Origin: Lactonifactor longoviformis DSM 17459
Lineage (GTDB): Bacteria; Bacillota; Clostridia; Lachnospirales; Lachnospiraceae
Assembly: GCF_900129135.1 (NCBI RefSeq)
Contig: NZ_FQVI01000020.1
Span: forward strand, 16,639-80,638
Direction: 5' to 3'
Length of the DNA: 64,000 bases
Shown: positions 25,348 to 34,518 of the stretch, piece by piece
Layout: each line of letters starts with the position of its first letter
Numbering within the stretch: position 1 is the stretch's first letter
Program-made: the position numbers and the translations under genes
The notes under the pieces: generated by a model
Told to the model about the DNA's origin: nothing
The model's database searches: none
What the model saw: the letters and a program-made list of their open reading frames with translations, nothing else

Positions 25348-26862
25348 ATGACAGCAGGCAAAGTATGGTTGGTTGGAGCAGGACCGGGAGATATCGGGCT
25401 CTTTACGGTAAAAGGTATGGAAACCTTAAAGAACGCTGAGGTTGTGGTCTATGACAGCCTGGTTGGCCAGGGGGTTCTTTCCATGATCCCGGATACCGCC
25501 AGATGTATTAATGTGGGAAAACGGGCAGGGCACCATACCATGCCCCAGTGGCAGATTAATCAGGTGCTTCTGGAAGAGGCTAAAAAAGGATACCGGGTAG
25601 TGCGGCTGAAGGGCGGGGATCCCTTCCTCTTCGGGCGCGGAGGCGAAGAGCTGGAACTTCTCAGGGAACATGGAATCCCCTACGAAGTGGTTCCCGGAGT
25701 CACCTCCCCCCTCTCGGTTCCGGCGTACAATGGAATCCCTGTCACCCACAGGGACTACTGCTCTTCCCTGCATATTATCACGGGCCACAAAAAAGCGGGA
25801 GAAAGCTACGACATTGATTTTGAGGCTTTGGTGCGTACCAAAGGAACTCTGGTATTTCTCATGGGAGTTACCGCCCTGGCAGATATCTGCAGCAGTCTTC
25901 TCAGAGCGGGGATAGACCCGCAGATGCCTGCGGCTATCCTTCAAAAGGGCACCACCGCAGGGCAGAAACGGATTGTTGCCACGGTATCTACCCTGAAGCA
26001 GGAGGTAGACAGGCAGGGAATAGAGACACCGGCAATTATTGTAGTGGGCAGGGTGTGCGAGCTGGCAGAAAAGTTTGCCTGGTATGAGGAACTCCCGCTC
26101 TTTGGATTCAAGGTCCTGGTAACCAGGCCCAGAGATCTTATCTCCTCCATGGCTTCCAGACTCCGCAGAAAAGGTGCGGAGGTGCTGGAGCTTCCTGCTA
26201 TACGGACAGAAGCGCTTGAGAATCAGGAACTTCTCGTCCGTGCATTTGCGCGCATGGACACTTATGACTGGATTGCCTTTACCAGCCCTACCGGCGTTAA
26301 GGTTTTCTTCCAGGAGATGAAGAGAGCTAAGATGGACATCCGCGCTCTCGGCAGAGTTAAAATTGCAGCCATCGGGACAGGAACAAAGAGAGAGCTGGAG
26401 GAACGGGGGCTGTATGTGGATCTGATGCCGGAGGTATACGACGGGGCTTCTCTTGGGGCTGCCCTGGCAGAGGCCTGCCGTGGAGGGGAGCATATTCTGA
26501 TCCCCAGGGCTAAAATTGGAAACCATGAGATCCTGGAGGAACTGGAGAAAAAACAGAACCTGATCATTGATGATATTCCAACGTATGATACCCTGTATGA
26601 AACCTCAGAGATGATTGATGAAAAGAAAGAATTTGAGATGGGTTCTATTGACTGTGCGGTGTTTACCAGTGCCTCTACGGTAAAAGGATTCGCTGAGGCG
26701 ACGCCGGGCCTGGACTACAGCCGGGTTACGGCTGCCTGCATCGGAAAACAGACAAAAGCGGCGGCGGACCGCTATGGAATGCAGACCTATATGGCAGAGA
26801 AAGCCACCATTGACAGTGTAATTGATTTGGTAATAAACTTAAAAACGAAAAAGGGGTGCTGA
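25348..26862 (+). CDS. Uroporphyrinogen-III C-methyltransferase / uroporphyrinogen-III synthase fusion (CobA-HemD)
   Basis: The first half (residues 1 to about 245) is the SAM-dependent uroporphyrinogen-III methylase that makes precorrin-2: WLVGAGPGDIGLFTVKG, VRLKGGDPFLFGRGGEELE and VVPGVTSPLSVPAYNGIPVT. The second half (about 250-504) is HemD, with LVTRPRDLISSMASRLRRKG and FTSPTGVKVFF, which closes the tetrapyrrole ring. This fusion is common in Clostridia. The ATG follows directly on the hemC stop. The two steps on either side of uroporphyrinogen III are on one chain, committing flux to sirohydrochlorin rather than heme. Confidence 0.94.
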   Translation: MTAGKVWLVGAGPGDIGLFTVKGMETLKNAEVVVYDSLVGQGVLSMIPDTARCINVGKRAGHHTMPQWQINQVLLEEAKKGYRVVRLKGGDPFLFGRGGEELELLREHGIPYEVVPGVTSPLSVPAYNGIPVTHRDYCSSLHIITGHKKAGESYDIDFEALVRTKGTLVFLMGVTALADICSSLLRAGIDPQMPAAILQKGTTAGQKRIVATVSTLKQEVDRQGIETPAIIVVGRVCELAEKFAWYEELPLFGFKVLVTRPRDLISSMASRLRRKGAEVLELPAIRTEALENQELLVRAFARMDTYDWIAFTSPTGVKVFFQEMKRAKMDIRALGRVKIAAIGTGTKRELEERGLYVDLMPEVYDGASLGAALAEACRGGEHILIPRAKIGNHEILEELEKKQNLIIDDIPTYDTLYETSEMIDEKKEFEMGSIDCAVFTSASTVKGFAEATPGLDYSRVTAACIGKQTKAAADRYGMQTYMAEKATIDSVIDLVINLKTKKGC

Positions 26863-26866
26863 AAAC

Positions 26867-27850
26867 ATGGATATGATTAAACGGCCAAGAAGATTAAGAG
26901 GAAATGAGGCAATCCGGAAAATGGTCAGAGAGACCAGAATAGACAAGAGCTCTCTGATCTATCCGCTGTTCGTAATAGACGGGGAAAACATTGAAGAAGA
27001 AATTCCGTCCATGCCGGGACAGTATCGGTTCAGCGTGGACCGGCTGCCCTATGAGCTGGAGCGTCTCACCAAAGCCGGTGTGGAAAACCTGATGCTATTT
27101 GGAATTCCTGCCCATAAAGATGAGATGGGAAGTCAGGCATATGCAGAGAACGGAATTGTTCAGCGCGCACTCCGGGAAGGGAAGAAACAGTTCCCCGGTC
27201 TCTATTATATTACGGATGTATGTATGTGTGAGTATACTTCCCACGGCCACTGCGGTGTGCTCTGCGGCCATGATGTTGAAAATGATGCAACACTTGAACT
27301 CCTGGCAAAAACTGCCCTGTCCCATGTGCAGGCAGGAGCCGATATGGTTGCGCCCTCTGATATGATGGACGGCCGTATCCTTGCGCTCCGGAGATGCCTG
27401 GACGGCAATGGCTTTAAGGAAACCCCGATTATGTCCTACGCTGTGAAATATGCCTCTGCCTTTTACGGGCCATTCAGAGACGCTGCAGGTTCAGCCCCGT
27501 CTTTCGGGGACAGAAAAAGCTACCAGATGGATTTCCATAACAGAAAAGAGGGAATGAAAGAAGCGCTTATGGACGTGGATGAGGGCGCTGATATTATTAT
27601 GGTAAAGCCGGCACTTTCCTATCTTGATGTAATCTCAGAGGTATCTAAGGAAATCAATCTTCCCATCGCTGCCTACAGCGTAAGCGGGGAATATGCCATG
27701 GTAAAGGCTGCGGCTAAGATGGGATATATAGATGAGGCGAAGATTATCTGCGAAATGGCGGTCAGCACTTACCGGGCGGGAGCGGATATCTATCTTACGT
27801 ATTTTGCAAAAGAACTGGCCGGATATATGGCCGAAGGGAGAATTGGATAA
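26867..27850 (+). CDS. hemB: Porphobilinogen synthase HemB
   Basis: HemB condenses two 5-aminolevulinate molecules to porphobilinogen. RPRRLRGNEAIRKMVRET, the cysteine-rich metal segment DVCMCEYTSHGHCGVLCG, and the lysine motifs MSYAVKYASAFYGPFRDA and IIMVKPALSYLDVI (Schiff-base Lys) are present. Length 327 is normal. The several cysteines suggest a zinc-using type. It overlaps hemL by one base (TAATG). Confidence 0.95.
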   Translation: MDMIKRPRRLRGNEAIRKMVRETRIDKSSLIYPLFVIDGENIEEEIPSMPGQYRFSVDRLPYELERLTKAGVENLMLFGIPAHKDEMGSQAYAENGIVQRALREGKKQFPGLYYITDVCMCEYTSHGHCGVLCGHDVENDATLELLAKTALSHVQAGADMVAPSDMMDGRILALRRCLDGNGFKETPIMSYAVKYASAFYGPFRDAAGSAPSFGDRKSYQMDFHNRKEGMKEALMDVDEGADIIMVKPALSYLDVISEVSKEINLPIAAYSVSGEYAMVKAAAKMGYIDEAKIICEMAVSTYRAGADIYLTYFAKELAGYMAEGRIG

Positions 27851-29121
27851 TGACAAGATCACAGGAATTATTTCAGAGAGCGGTTAACTATATTCCAGGA
27901 GGGGTGAACAGCCCTGTGCGCGCTTACGGGGCCATCGGAGAGACTCCGCGCTTTATACAGGGCGCGGTGGGAAGCCGTATATTTGACGCGGACGGCAATT
28001 CCTATATAGATTTCATCGACTCCTGGGGCCCAATGATTTTAGGCCACAACAATGAGGCAGTCAAGGAGAGTGTGATCAAGGCCTGTGAAAACGGCTTAAG
28101 CTTTGGGTGCGCCACAGAAGTAGAAGTGGATATGGCAGAATTTATCTGTGAGCATATCCCAACCATTGAGATGATCCGTATGGTAAACTCCGGTACAGAA
28201 GCGGTTATGAGTGCAATTCGTGCTGCCAGAGGATATACCGGAAAGAATAAAATCATTAAATTCGCAGGCTGTTATCACGGCCACAGCGATGCGATGCTGG
28301 TGAGTGCAGGCTCAGGGGTTATGGCCAGCGGCGTTCCAGACAGCGCAGGCGTGCCGAGAGGATGCACGGAGGATACCATGCTTGCCATCTACAACGATCT
28401 GTCCAGTGTAGAGGCGCTGATGAACGAATGCCGGGATCAGGTGGCCGCAGTGATTGTGGAGCCGGTAGGAGCTAATATGGGAGTGGTGCCTCCTGCAGAG
28501 GGATTTCTCCAGGGACTTCGCAGACTCTGCGATGAGCACAAAGCACTGCTGATTTTTGATGAGGTGATCACCGGATTCCGTCTGGCCTTTGAAGGGGCTG
28601 CAGGCTATTTTCATGTGACGCCGGATCTGACCACATACGGCAAAATCATAGGTGCAGGTATGCCTGTGGGAGCCTACGGCGGAAGAAAAGAAATCATGGA
28701 GATGGTATCCCCTGTGGGCCCGGTATACCAGGCAGGTACGCTGAGCGGCAATCCTGTGGCCATGGCAGCAGGGCTGACGCAGCTGAAAATTTTGTATGAA
28801 CATCAGGAGATCTATACAAACTTAAGAGATAAGGGAGAAAAGCTGTACGGCGGCATCCGTGAGATTCTGAAAGAAAAGGAAGCTCCCTGTGTCATAAACC
28901 ATATTGGCTCCCTGGGATGTGTATTCTTTACGAGAGAGCCTGTCACAGACTATGCATCTGCCAAGACAGCGGATACCAAGGCGTATGCAGAGTATTTCAA
29001 ACATATGCTGCGTTCGGGCATTCATCTGGCACCGGCTCAGTTCGAAGCTATGTTCCTGTCAGATGCCCATACAGAGGAAGATATTCAGGCAACATTAGAG
29101 GCAGTCAGAAAGTTTTTCTGA
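27850..29121 (+). CDS. hemL: Glutamate-1-semialdehyde 2,1-aminomutase HemL
   Basis: HemL converts glutamate-1-semialdehyde to 5-aminolevulinate with PLP. IPGGVNSPVRAYGAIG, RMVNSGTEAVMSAIRAAR, IKFAGCYHGHSDAMLV, LIFDEVITGFRLAFEGAAG and the PLP-lysine segment TYGKIIGAGMPVGAYGGRK identify it. Length 423 is typical. It is the last gene of the hem operon; a GC-rich hairpin follows at 29135-29166. No hemE, hemN/hemZ or hemH gene follows, so heme itself is not made from this locus. Confidence 0.95.
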   Translation: MTRSQELFQRAVNYIPGGVNSPVRAYGAIGETPRFIQGAVGSRIFDADGNSYIDFIDSWGPMILGHNNEAVKESVIKACENGLSFGCATEVEVDMAEFICEHIPTIEMIRMVNSGTEAVMSAIRAARGYTGKNKIIKFAGCYHGHSDAMLVSAGSGVMASGVPDSAGVPRGCTEDTMLAIYNDLSSVEALMNECRDQVAAVIVEPVGANMGVVPPAEGFLQGLRRLCDEHKALLIFDEVITGFRLAFEGAAGYFHVTPDLTTYGKIIGAGMPVGAYGGRKEIMEMVSPVGPVYQAGTLSGNPVAMAAGLTQLKILYEHQEIYTNLRDKGEKLYGGIREILKEKEAPCVINHIGSLGCVFFTREPVTDYASAKTADTKAYAEYFKHMLRSGIHLAPAQFEAMFLSDAHTEEDIQATLEAVRKFF

Positions 29122-29134
29122 CAGATTCCCTTTA

Positions 29135-29166
29135 GGGGACGGGAGGAATGGGATTCCCCCGTCCCC
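29135..29166. repeat. GC-rich hairpin between hemL and the mutS-like gene
   Basis: GGGGACGGG (29135-29143) pairs with CCCGTCCCC (29158-29166), and GGAAT (29145-29149) with ATTCC (29153-29157), leaving one bulged A and a three-base loop. There is no T run, so it is not a standard terminator. The GGGGACGG sequence recalls the heads of the intergenic repeats at 17356, 37017 and 63529. Confidence 0.6.
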
Positions 29167-29198
29167 AAGTGATTTTACCGGCAGAGAGGAGGCAGAAA

Positions 29199-30914
29199 AT
29201 GGAAGAACAATTTATATTTGCAGGGCTGATTCTATGCCTGTTCATCACCATGATTACGGTGATGGCCAGAGAGAACAAAAGGCAGAGAGAGAAAGTCAGG
29301 GAAAAAATAAGAGAAATGTGGGGGAATATACCGGATAAAGAGTATTCCAGGGATCTCCTGGACTCCATTTCCCACTATTTCATGCGCCGGGAAAGCCAGG
29401 AGAGCGGCTTTTTCCTGGATGATATAACCTGGAACGATCTGGATCTGGACAGAATCTTTATGCTTATGAACCAGACCATGTCTTCTCTGGGGGAAGATTA
29501 TCTTTACTATATGCTGAGAAAACCAGAATTCACACCAGAAAAGCTACAGGAACGTCAGCGTCTGGCAGATTATTTCAGAGGACACCAGGAAGAGAGAGTG
29601 CGCCTGCAGCTTCTTCTGGGCAATCTCAAGCGTCTTCCGACGGTCTCACTGTCAGACTCCCTGTATGTTCTCACAGATGCTAAAGAACATAAGAGAGGAA
29701 AGCACATTGCCTGTGCTCTTTTGATGATCCTGAGTATTCTGGCTATGATTGTGATTCCAAAATACGGAGTCTTCCTCATGCTGGGCATGATGGTCTTTAA
29801 CGTGATTCAGTATCTCTTCAGCAAACAGGAGATCGAGACGTATCTGTCCTGCATCCGGAGCATTATGAGAATCCTGGAAGCGGCAAAAGAAACCTGTAAA
29901 CTGCAGATGCCGGAGCTGTCGGAGTATCTGGAACAGATAAAAAAGGCGAGAAATGAACTTGGACAGTTCAGCAGAGGCGCCGGGCTTGTCATGAACAGAA
30001 GCGACGCGGGCGGCGGCCTGGAGACGATTATTCTGGATTATATCCGCATGATCTTTCACGTAGATATGATAAAGTTTAACAGTATGCTCAAGGAACTTCA
30101 GAAACACTTTGGAGCGGTGGAAACACTGATGGAGACGTTCGGGTTTCTGGACAGCTGTATCGCAGTGGCCTCTTTTCGGGAGGTTATGCCCTATACCTGT
30201 ATTCCTCAGTTTGAAGCACCGGGGAAACGTGCTGCCATGGAGGTGACAAATCTGTATCATCCTCTCATCAAAGAACCGGTTGCCAACAGTATTGCTGTGG
30301 CAGGGGGAACCCTGGTTACCGGCTCCAATGCCTCTGGAAAATCAACGTTTCTGAAGAACGTTGCCGTGAATGCCATCCTGGCACAGACGATTGGACTGTG
30401 CGTGGCCTCAGAATACAAAAGTTGTTATCTGCGGGTGATGACATCCATGGCTTTAAGGGATGATCTGCTGAGCAAAGAGAGCTATTATATTGTAGAAATC
30501 AAGTCCCTGAACCGGATTCTTAAAGCTGCCCGCAAGACCACACCGCTGCTCTGTGTGATTGACGAGGTGCTGAGGGGAACGAATACCATTGAGAGAATCG
30601 CTGCATCCTCTAATATTCTGGCAGCTCTGTGCCAGGATCACGTCCTTTCCTTCGCGGCAACCCATGACATTGAGCTGTCATATATGCTGGAAGCGCTGTA
30701 CACAAATTATCATTTCGAGGAAGAGGTAAAGGAGCACGATGTAGTCTTCAACTATCTGCTGAAAAAGGGACGGGCCACCACCAGGAATGCCATCCGGCTT
30801 CTTGAGATGATAGGCTATGACCAAAAGATAATAGAAAACGCCAAACGGGCGGCTGAAATTTTTGAGAAAAAGGGAGCCTGGGCTCCTGTGAAGAAAGAGG
30901 AGGGGCAATGTTAG
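29199..30914 (+). CDS. MutS-family ATPase with N-terminal membrane segment
   Basis: The 571-residue protein starts with a transmembrane segment (about residues 6-22) followed by a basic stretch, has a second hydrophobic pair around 170-205, and ends with a MutS-type ATPase: Walker A TGSNASGKSTFLKN (about residue 374), VIDEVLRGTNTIERIAAS (Walker B) and FAATHDIELSYML. It lacks the mismatch-recognition domain of MutS and the Smr endonuclease of MutS2. ATG 29199 is chosen for GAGAGGAGG upstream. Related proteins are annotated only as MutS-like; the role is unknown. It overlaps rnhA by 7 nt, so the two are probably expressed together. Confidence 0.8.
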   Translation: MEEQFIFAGLILCLFITMITVMARENKRQREKVREKIREMWGNIPDKEYSRDLLDSISHYFMRRESQESGFFLDDITWNDLDLDRIFMLMNQTMSSLGEDYLYYMLRKPEFTPEKLQERQRLADYFRGHQEERVRLQLLLGNLKRLPTVSLSDSLYVLTDAKEHKRGKHIACALLMILSILAMIVIPKYGVFLMLGMMVFNVIQYLFSKQEIETYLSCIRSIMRILEAAKETCKLQMPELSEYLEQIKKARNELGQFSRGAGLVMNRSDAGGGLETIILDYIRMIFHVDMIKFNSMLKELQKHFGAVETLMETFGFLDSCIAVASFREVMPYTCIPQFEAPGKRAAMEVTNLYHPLIKEPVANSIAVAGGTLVTGSNASGKSTFLKNVAVNAILAQTIGLCVASEYKSCYLRVMTSMALRDDLLSKESYYIVEIKSLNRILKAARKTTPLLCVIDEVLRGTNTIERIAASSNILAALCQDHVLSFAATHDIELSYMLEALYTNYHFEEEVKEHDVVFNYLLKKGRATTRNAIRLLEMIGYDQKIIENAKRAAEIFEKKGAWAPVKKEEGQC

Positions 30915-31396
30915 TAAAGATATACACAGACGGATCTGCCAGAGGCAACCCTGACGGGCCGGGAGGATACGGGACAGTCCTCCACTATACAGACAGCAGG
31001 GGACAGCTTCACAAGCGGGAATACTCCCAGGGATATAAGCAAACCACCAATAACCGGATGGAGCTGATGGCAGCCATCGCAGGCCTGGAGGCGCTGACCC
31101 GTCCCTGCCAGGTGGAGCTGTACTCGGACTCCAAATACCTGGTGGATGCCTTCAATCAGCACTGGGTCGACAGCTGGCTGAAAAAGGGCTGGAAACGGGG
31201 AAAGAATGAACCCGTAAAAAATGTGGACCTTTGGAAACGGCTGCTAAAAGCAAAGGAGCCTCACCAGGTAACATTCATCTGGGTCAAAGGCCACAACGGC
31301 CACGAGGAGAATGAGAGATGTGACTTTTTGGCCACCCAGGCCGCTGATTCCGGGGATCTCATCGAAGACACGGTGCAAGAATTTGGCTTGAAATAG
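30908..31396 (+). CDS. rnhA: Ribonuclease HI
   Basis: RNase HI cuts the RNA strand of RNA-DNA hybrids. The DEDD metal site is visible: Asp in YTDGSARGNPDGPGGYG, Glu in NNRMELMAAI, Asp in LYSDSKYLVDAF, and the final acidic residue in ERCDFLATQAA. The WVKGHNGHEENERCD region is also typical. Length 162 is normal for the E. coli-like type. It overlaps the mutS-like gene by 7 nt with GAGGAGGGG as ribosome binding site. Confidence 0.95.
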   Translation: MLVKIYTDGSARGNPDGPGGYGTVLHYTDSRGQLHKREYSQGYKQTTNNRMELMAAIAGLEALTRPCQVELYSDSKYLVDAFNQHWVDSWLKKGWKRGKNEPVKNVDLWKRLLKAKEPHQVTFIWVKGHNGHEENERCDFLATQAADSGDLIEDTVQEFGLK

Positions 31397-31506
31397 GCGT
31401 AATCCTATGATATGATTAACGACAGAAAATATTGCGTCCGACAGGATATGATTCATATAGAACTCCGGAAAAAGGACCAAGGATGAAAACAGGAGGTAAT
31501 AACAAC

Positions 31507-34146
31507 GTGCAGAAATATGGAGTAAATGAACTTCGTAAAATGTTTTTAGAATTTTTTGAGAGCAAAGGACATCTGGCAATGAAGAGTTTTTCTCTGGTGC
31601 CTCACAACGACAAGAGTCTGCTTTTGATCAATTCCGGCATGGCTCCCTTAAAGCCGTACTTTACAGGGGCTGAAGTTCCGCCGAGAAAGAGAGTGACAAC
31701 CTGCCAGAAATGTATCCGAACTGGAGATATTGAGATAGTGGGAAAGACCGCCCGCCACGGCACATTTTTTGAAATGCTGGGCAATTTTTCCTTTGGGGAT
31801 TATTTTAAAAAAGAGTCCATCGCGTGGACCTGGGAATTTCTTACGGAAGTAATCGGTCTGGAACCGGACCGCCTCTATCCCTCTATCTACCTGGATGATG
31901 AAGAAGCCTTTGAAATCTGGAATAAAGATATCGGCATAGCACCCGAGCGCATTTTCCGCTTTGGAAAGGAAGATAATTTCTGGGAGCACGGGGCAGGTCC
32001 CTGCGGTCCCTGTTCTGAAGTATATTACGATCGTGGGGAAAAGTTCGGCTGCGGAAAGCCGGACTGTACCGTAGGCTGTGACTGCGATCGGTATATGGAA
32101 GTTTGGAATAACGTATTTACCCAGTTTGACAATGACGGCAACGGCAATTATACAGAGCTGGATTATAAGAACATTGACACCGGTATGGGACTGGAGCGTC
32201 TGGCAGTGGTGGTACAGGAGGTAGATTCTATCTTCGATATAGATACCATAGAAGCCCTGCGGAACAAGGTCTGTGAGATTGCCGGGGTTACCTATAAGGA
32301 AAAGGAAGAGCAGGATGTCTCTATCCGTCTGATTACGGACCATATCCGTTCCACGACCTTTATGATCTCCGACGGCATTATGCCTACCAATGAAGGGAGA
32401 GGCTACGTCCTGCGCCGTCTGATCCGCCGGGCTGCCCGCCATGGCCGTCTCCTTGGAATCGAAGGCCGCTTCCTTGCAAAATTAAGCGCTACCGTTATCG
32501 AAGAATCCAAGGACGGATATCCGGAGCTGGAGGAAAAAAGAGATTTTATCTTTAAAGTACTGAACCAGGAAGAGGAGCAGTTTAATAAAACCATTGATCA
32601 GGGTCTGCGTATTCTTGGGGAATTAGTGGACAAGATGCAGGCGGAGGGAACCAGAGAACTGTCCGGGGAAGATGCGTTCAAATTATACGATACCTACGGA
32701 TTCCCCATTGATCTGACAAAAGAAATCTTAGAAGAAAAGAACTATACCATAGACGAAGCGGGATTCCGTGAAGCAATGGAAGAACAGCGTCAGAAGGCCA
32801 GAAATGCCAGAGAAGTCACCAACTATATGGGCGCTGACGCGACCGTATATGACAGCATTGACCCTACCGTTACGACCGTGTTTGTTGGATACGATAAATT
32901 AGAATACGAATCAGAGGTAACCGTTCTCACCACAGAGACGGAGCTTACAGATGCGCTGACCGACGGACAGAAGGGAACTGTGTTTGTAAAGGAAACACCT
33001 TTCTATGCAACTATGGGCGGTCAGGAAGGAGATTCCGGGACCATTACAGTCGGAGATTCCCTCTTCCAGGTAGAGGATACCATCAAGCTGCTGGGAGACA
33101 AAGTGGGCCATGTGGGCCATATTGTCAAAGGGATGATTAAGACAGGAGATAAAGTAACCCTTCGTGTATCGGCCAGAGGGAGAGCGGATACCTGCAAGAA
33201 TCACAGTGCCACCCACCTTCTTCAAAAAGCTCTGAAAACTGTGCTGGGCGCTCACGTAGAGCAGAAGGGGTCTTTGGTAACCCCCGACAGACTCCGTTTC
33301 GACTTTGCCCACTTCCAGGCTATGACCCAGGAAGAACTGGATAAAGTAGAAGCAATCGTAAATGAAGAGATCCAGAAGGCACTTCCTGTGGAAACACAGG
33401 TTATGAGTCTGGAAGACGCCAAGAAAACAGGAGCTGTGGCTCTGTTCGGAGAAAAATACGGCGACAATGTCAGAGTGGTATCCATGGGGGACTATTCCAG
33501 GGAACTCTGCGGCGGTACTCATGTGCCCAACACAAGCGCCATTACTACGTTCAAAATCATTTCAGAGGCTGGTATTGCCGCAGGTGTCCGCCGAATTGAG
33601 GCACTGACCGGCGACAGTGTTTTTGCGTATTATAAAAAAATAGAAGAGAAACTGAAAGATGCTGCGGCTATGCTCCGGACAGCCCCGGGTGAGGTTTCAG
33701 AGAAAATTGCCCATCTGCAGGCTGAGCTAAAGACTCTTCACAGTGAGAACGAGTCTCTGAAGAGTAAGCTGGCACAGGATGCAGTAGGCGATGTCATGAG
33801 CCAGGTGCAGGACGTTAAAGGCGTGAAGCTTCTTGCAGCCGCAGTGGAAGATGTAGATATGAACGGCCTGCGGGATCTGGGCGATCAGTTAAAAGAGAAA
33901 CTTGGAGAAGGCGTCGTGATTCTGGCATCCACTATGGGCGGCAAGGTAAGTCTCTTAGCTATGGCAACCCAGGGAGCTATGGATAAGGGGGCCCATGCGG
34001 GCAATCTGATTAAGGGAACTGCAGCTGTTGTAGGCGGAGGCGGAGGCGGCCGTCCCAATATGGCCCAGGCCGGAGGCAAAAACCCGGAAAAAGTTCCGGA
34101 AGCGCTTGAGACAGCAGCAAATCTGCTGAGAGAACAGCTAAAATAA
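31507..34146 (+). CDS. alaS: Alanyl-tRNA synthetase
   Basis: AlaS charges tRNA-Ala and edits mischarged serine and glycine. The catalytic domain starts ELRKMFLEFFESKGHLAMKS and includes CQKCIRTGDIEIVGKTARHG; the editing domain has HSATHLLQKAL and ELCGGTHVPNT; the C-terminal part ends with GGGGGGRPNMAQAGGK. A GTG start at 31507 is chosen because AGGAGG lies 10 nt upstream, giving 879 residues, the usual length; an ATG at 31432 has no such site. The 110-nt gap before it is too short for a T-box and none was seen. Confidence 0.96.
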   Translation: MQKYGVNELRKMFLEFFESKGHLAMKSFSLVPHNDKSLLLINSGMAPLKPYFTGAEVPPRKRVTTCQKCIRTGDIEIVGKTARHGTFFEMLGNFSFGDYFKKESIAWTWEFLTEVIGLEPDRLYPSIYLDDEEAFEIWNKDIGIAPERIFRFGKEDNFWEHGAGPCGPCSEVYYDRGEKFGCGKPDCTVGCDCDRYMEVWNNVFTQFDNDGNGNYTELDYKNIDTGMGLERLAVVVQEVDSIFDIDTIEALRNKVCEIAGVTYKEKEEQDVSIRLITDHIRSTTFMISDGIMPTNEGRGYVLRRLIRRAARHGRLLGIEGRFLAKLSATVIEESKDGYPELEEKRDFIFKVLNQEEEQFNKTIDQGLRILGELVDKMQAEGTRELSGEDAFKLYDTYGFPIDLTKEILEEKNYTIDEAGFREAMEEQRQKARNAREVTNYMGADATVYDSIDPTVTTVFVGYDKLEYESEVTVLTTETELTDALTDGQKGTVFVKETPFYATMGGQEGDSGTITVGDSLFQVEDTIKLLGDKVGHVGHIVKGMIKTGDKVTLRVSARGRADTCKNHSATHLLQKALKTVLGAHVEQKGSLVTPDRLRFDFAHFQAMTQEELDKVEAIVNEEIQKALPVETQVMSLEDAKKTGAVALFGEKYGDNVRVVSMGDYSRELCGGTHVPNTSAITTFKIISEAGIAAGVRRIEALTGDSVFAYYKKIEEKLKDAAAMLRTAPGEVSEKIAHLQAELKTLHSENESLKSKLAQDAVGDVMSQVQDVKGVKLLAAAVEDVDMNGLRDLGDQLKEKLGEGVVILASTMGGKVSLLAMATQGAMDKGAHAGNLIKGTAAVVGGGGGGRPNMAQAGGKNPEKVPEALETAANLLREQLK

Positions 34147-34176
34147 AGAAAAAATAAAAAAAACCTTCGAAACAGG

Positions 34177-34204
34177 TTGACGAATGGGAAAAATCTGCTA
34201 TAAT
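34177..34204 (+). promoter_or_regulatory. Predicted strong sigma-A promoter of rpsU
   Basis: TTGACG (34177-34182) and TATAAT (34199-34204) are separated by 16 nt. The leader that follows contains a hairpin pairing 34232-34239 (CAGTTGTA) with 34252-34259 (TACAACTG), immediately before the ribosome binding site. Confidence 0.82.
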
Positions 34205-34281
34205 ATTTTTGTGCAGTAAAAAATACCCAGACAGTTGTATTATGCACAATCTACAACTGGAGGGAGGTTAGGTGTGAGACT

Positions 34282-34458
34282 ATGTCAAATGTTATCGTAA
34301 AAGAGAACGAGACTTTGGATAGCGCTTTACGCAGATTTAAGCGTAGTTGTGCCAAAGCCGGCATTCAGCAGGAGATTCGTAAGAGAGAACATTACGAAAA
34401 ACCAAGCGTTCGCCGTAAGAAAAAATCTGAAGCCGCTAGAAAACGTAAATATAATTAA
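34282..34458 (+). CDS. rpsU: 30S ribosomal protein S21
   Basis: A 58-residue basic protein starting [20 protein letters not shown] and ending EAARKRKYN, the standard S21 sequence. S21 is a component of the 30S head/platform involved in initiation. An AGGGAGG site lies about 13 nt before the ATG, a rather long spacing. It is a single-gene unit with its own promoter (34177) and terminator (34469). A 12-nt direct repeat, TGTGCAGTAAAA, lies on both sides of the gene (near 34210 and 34460). Confidence 0.96.
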   Translation: MSNVIVKENETLDSALRRFKRSCAKAGIQQEIRKREHYEKPSVRRKKKSEAARKRKYN

Positions 34459-34468
34459 TGTGCAGTAA

Positions 34469-34499
34469 AAGTCCTTGGCTTGTTGCCAGGGACTTTTTT
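34469..34499 (+). terminator. Terminator downstream of rpsU
   Basis: A 10-bp stem (AAGTCCTTGG 34469-34478 with CCAGGGACTT 34486-34495) is followed by a run of T up to 34499. The cardiolipin synthase gene starts only 20 nt further, so it probably relies on read-through or on a promoter not identified here. Confidence 0.9.
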
Positions 34500-34518
34500 A
34501 CAGAGGAACGGTGCGGGT

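Noticed and set aside
25426..26526. A 366-codon open frame on the minus strand opposite cobA-hemD
   Set aside because: The opposite strand encodes a clear two-domain enzyme; the antisense product has no family features.
31397..31506. A T-box leader before alaS
   Set aside because: The gap is only 110 nt and lacks the T-box sequence, specifier hairpin and terminator.
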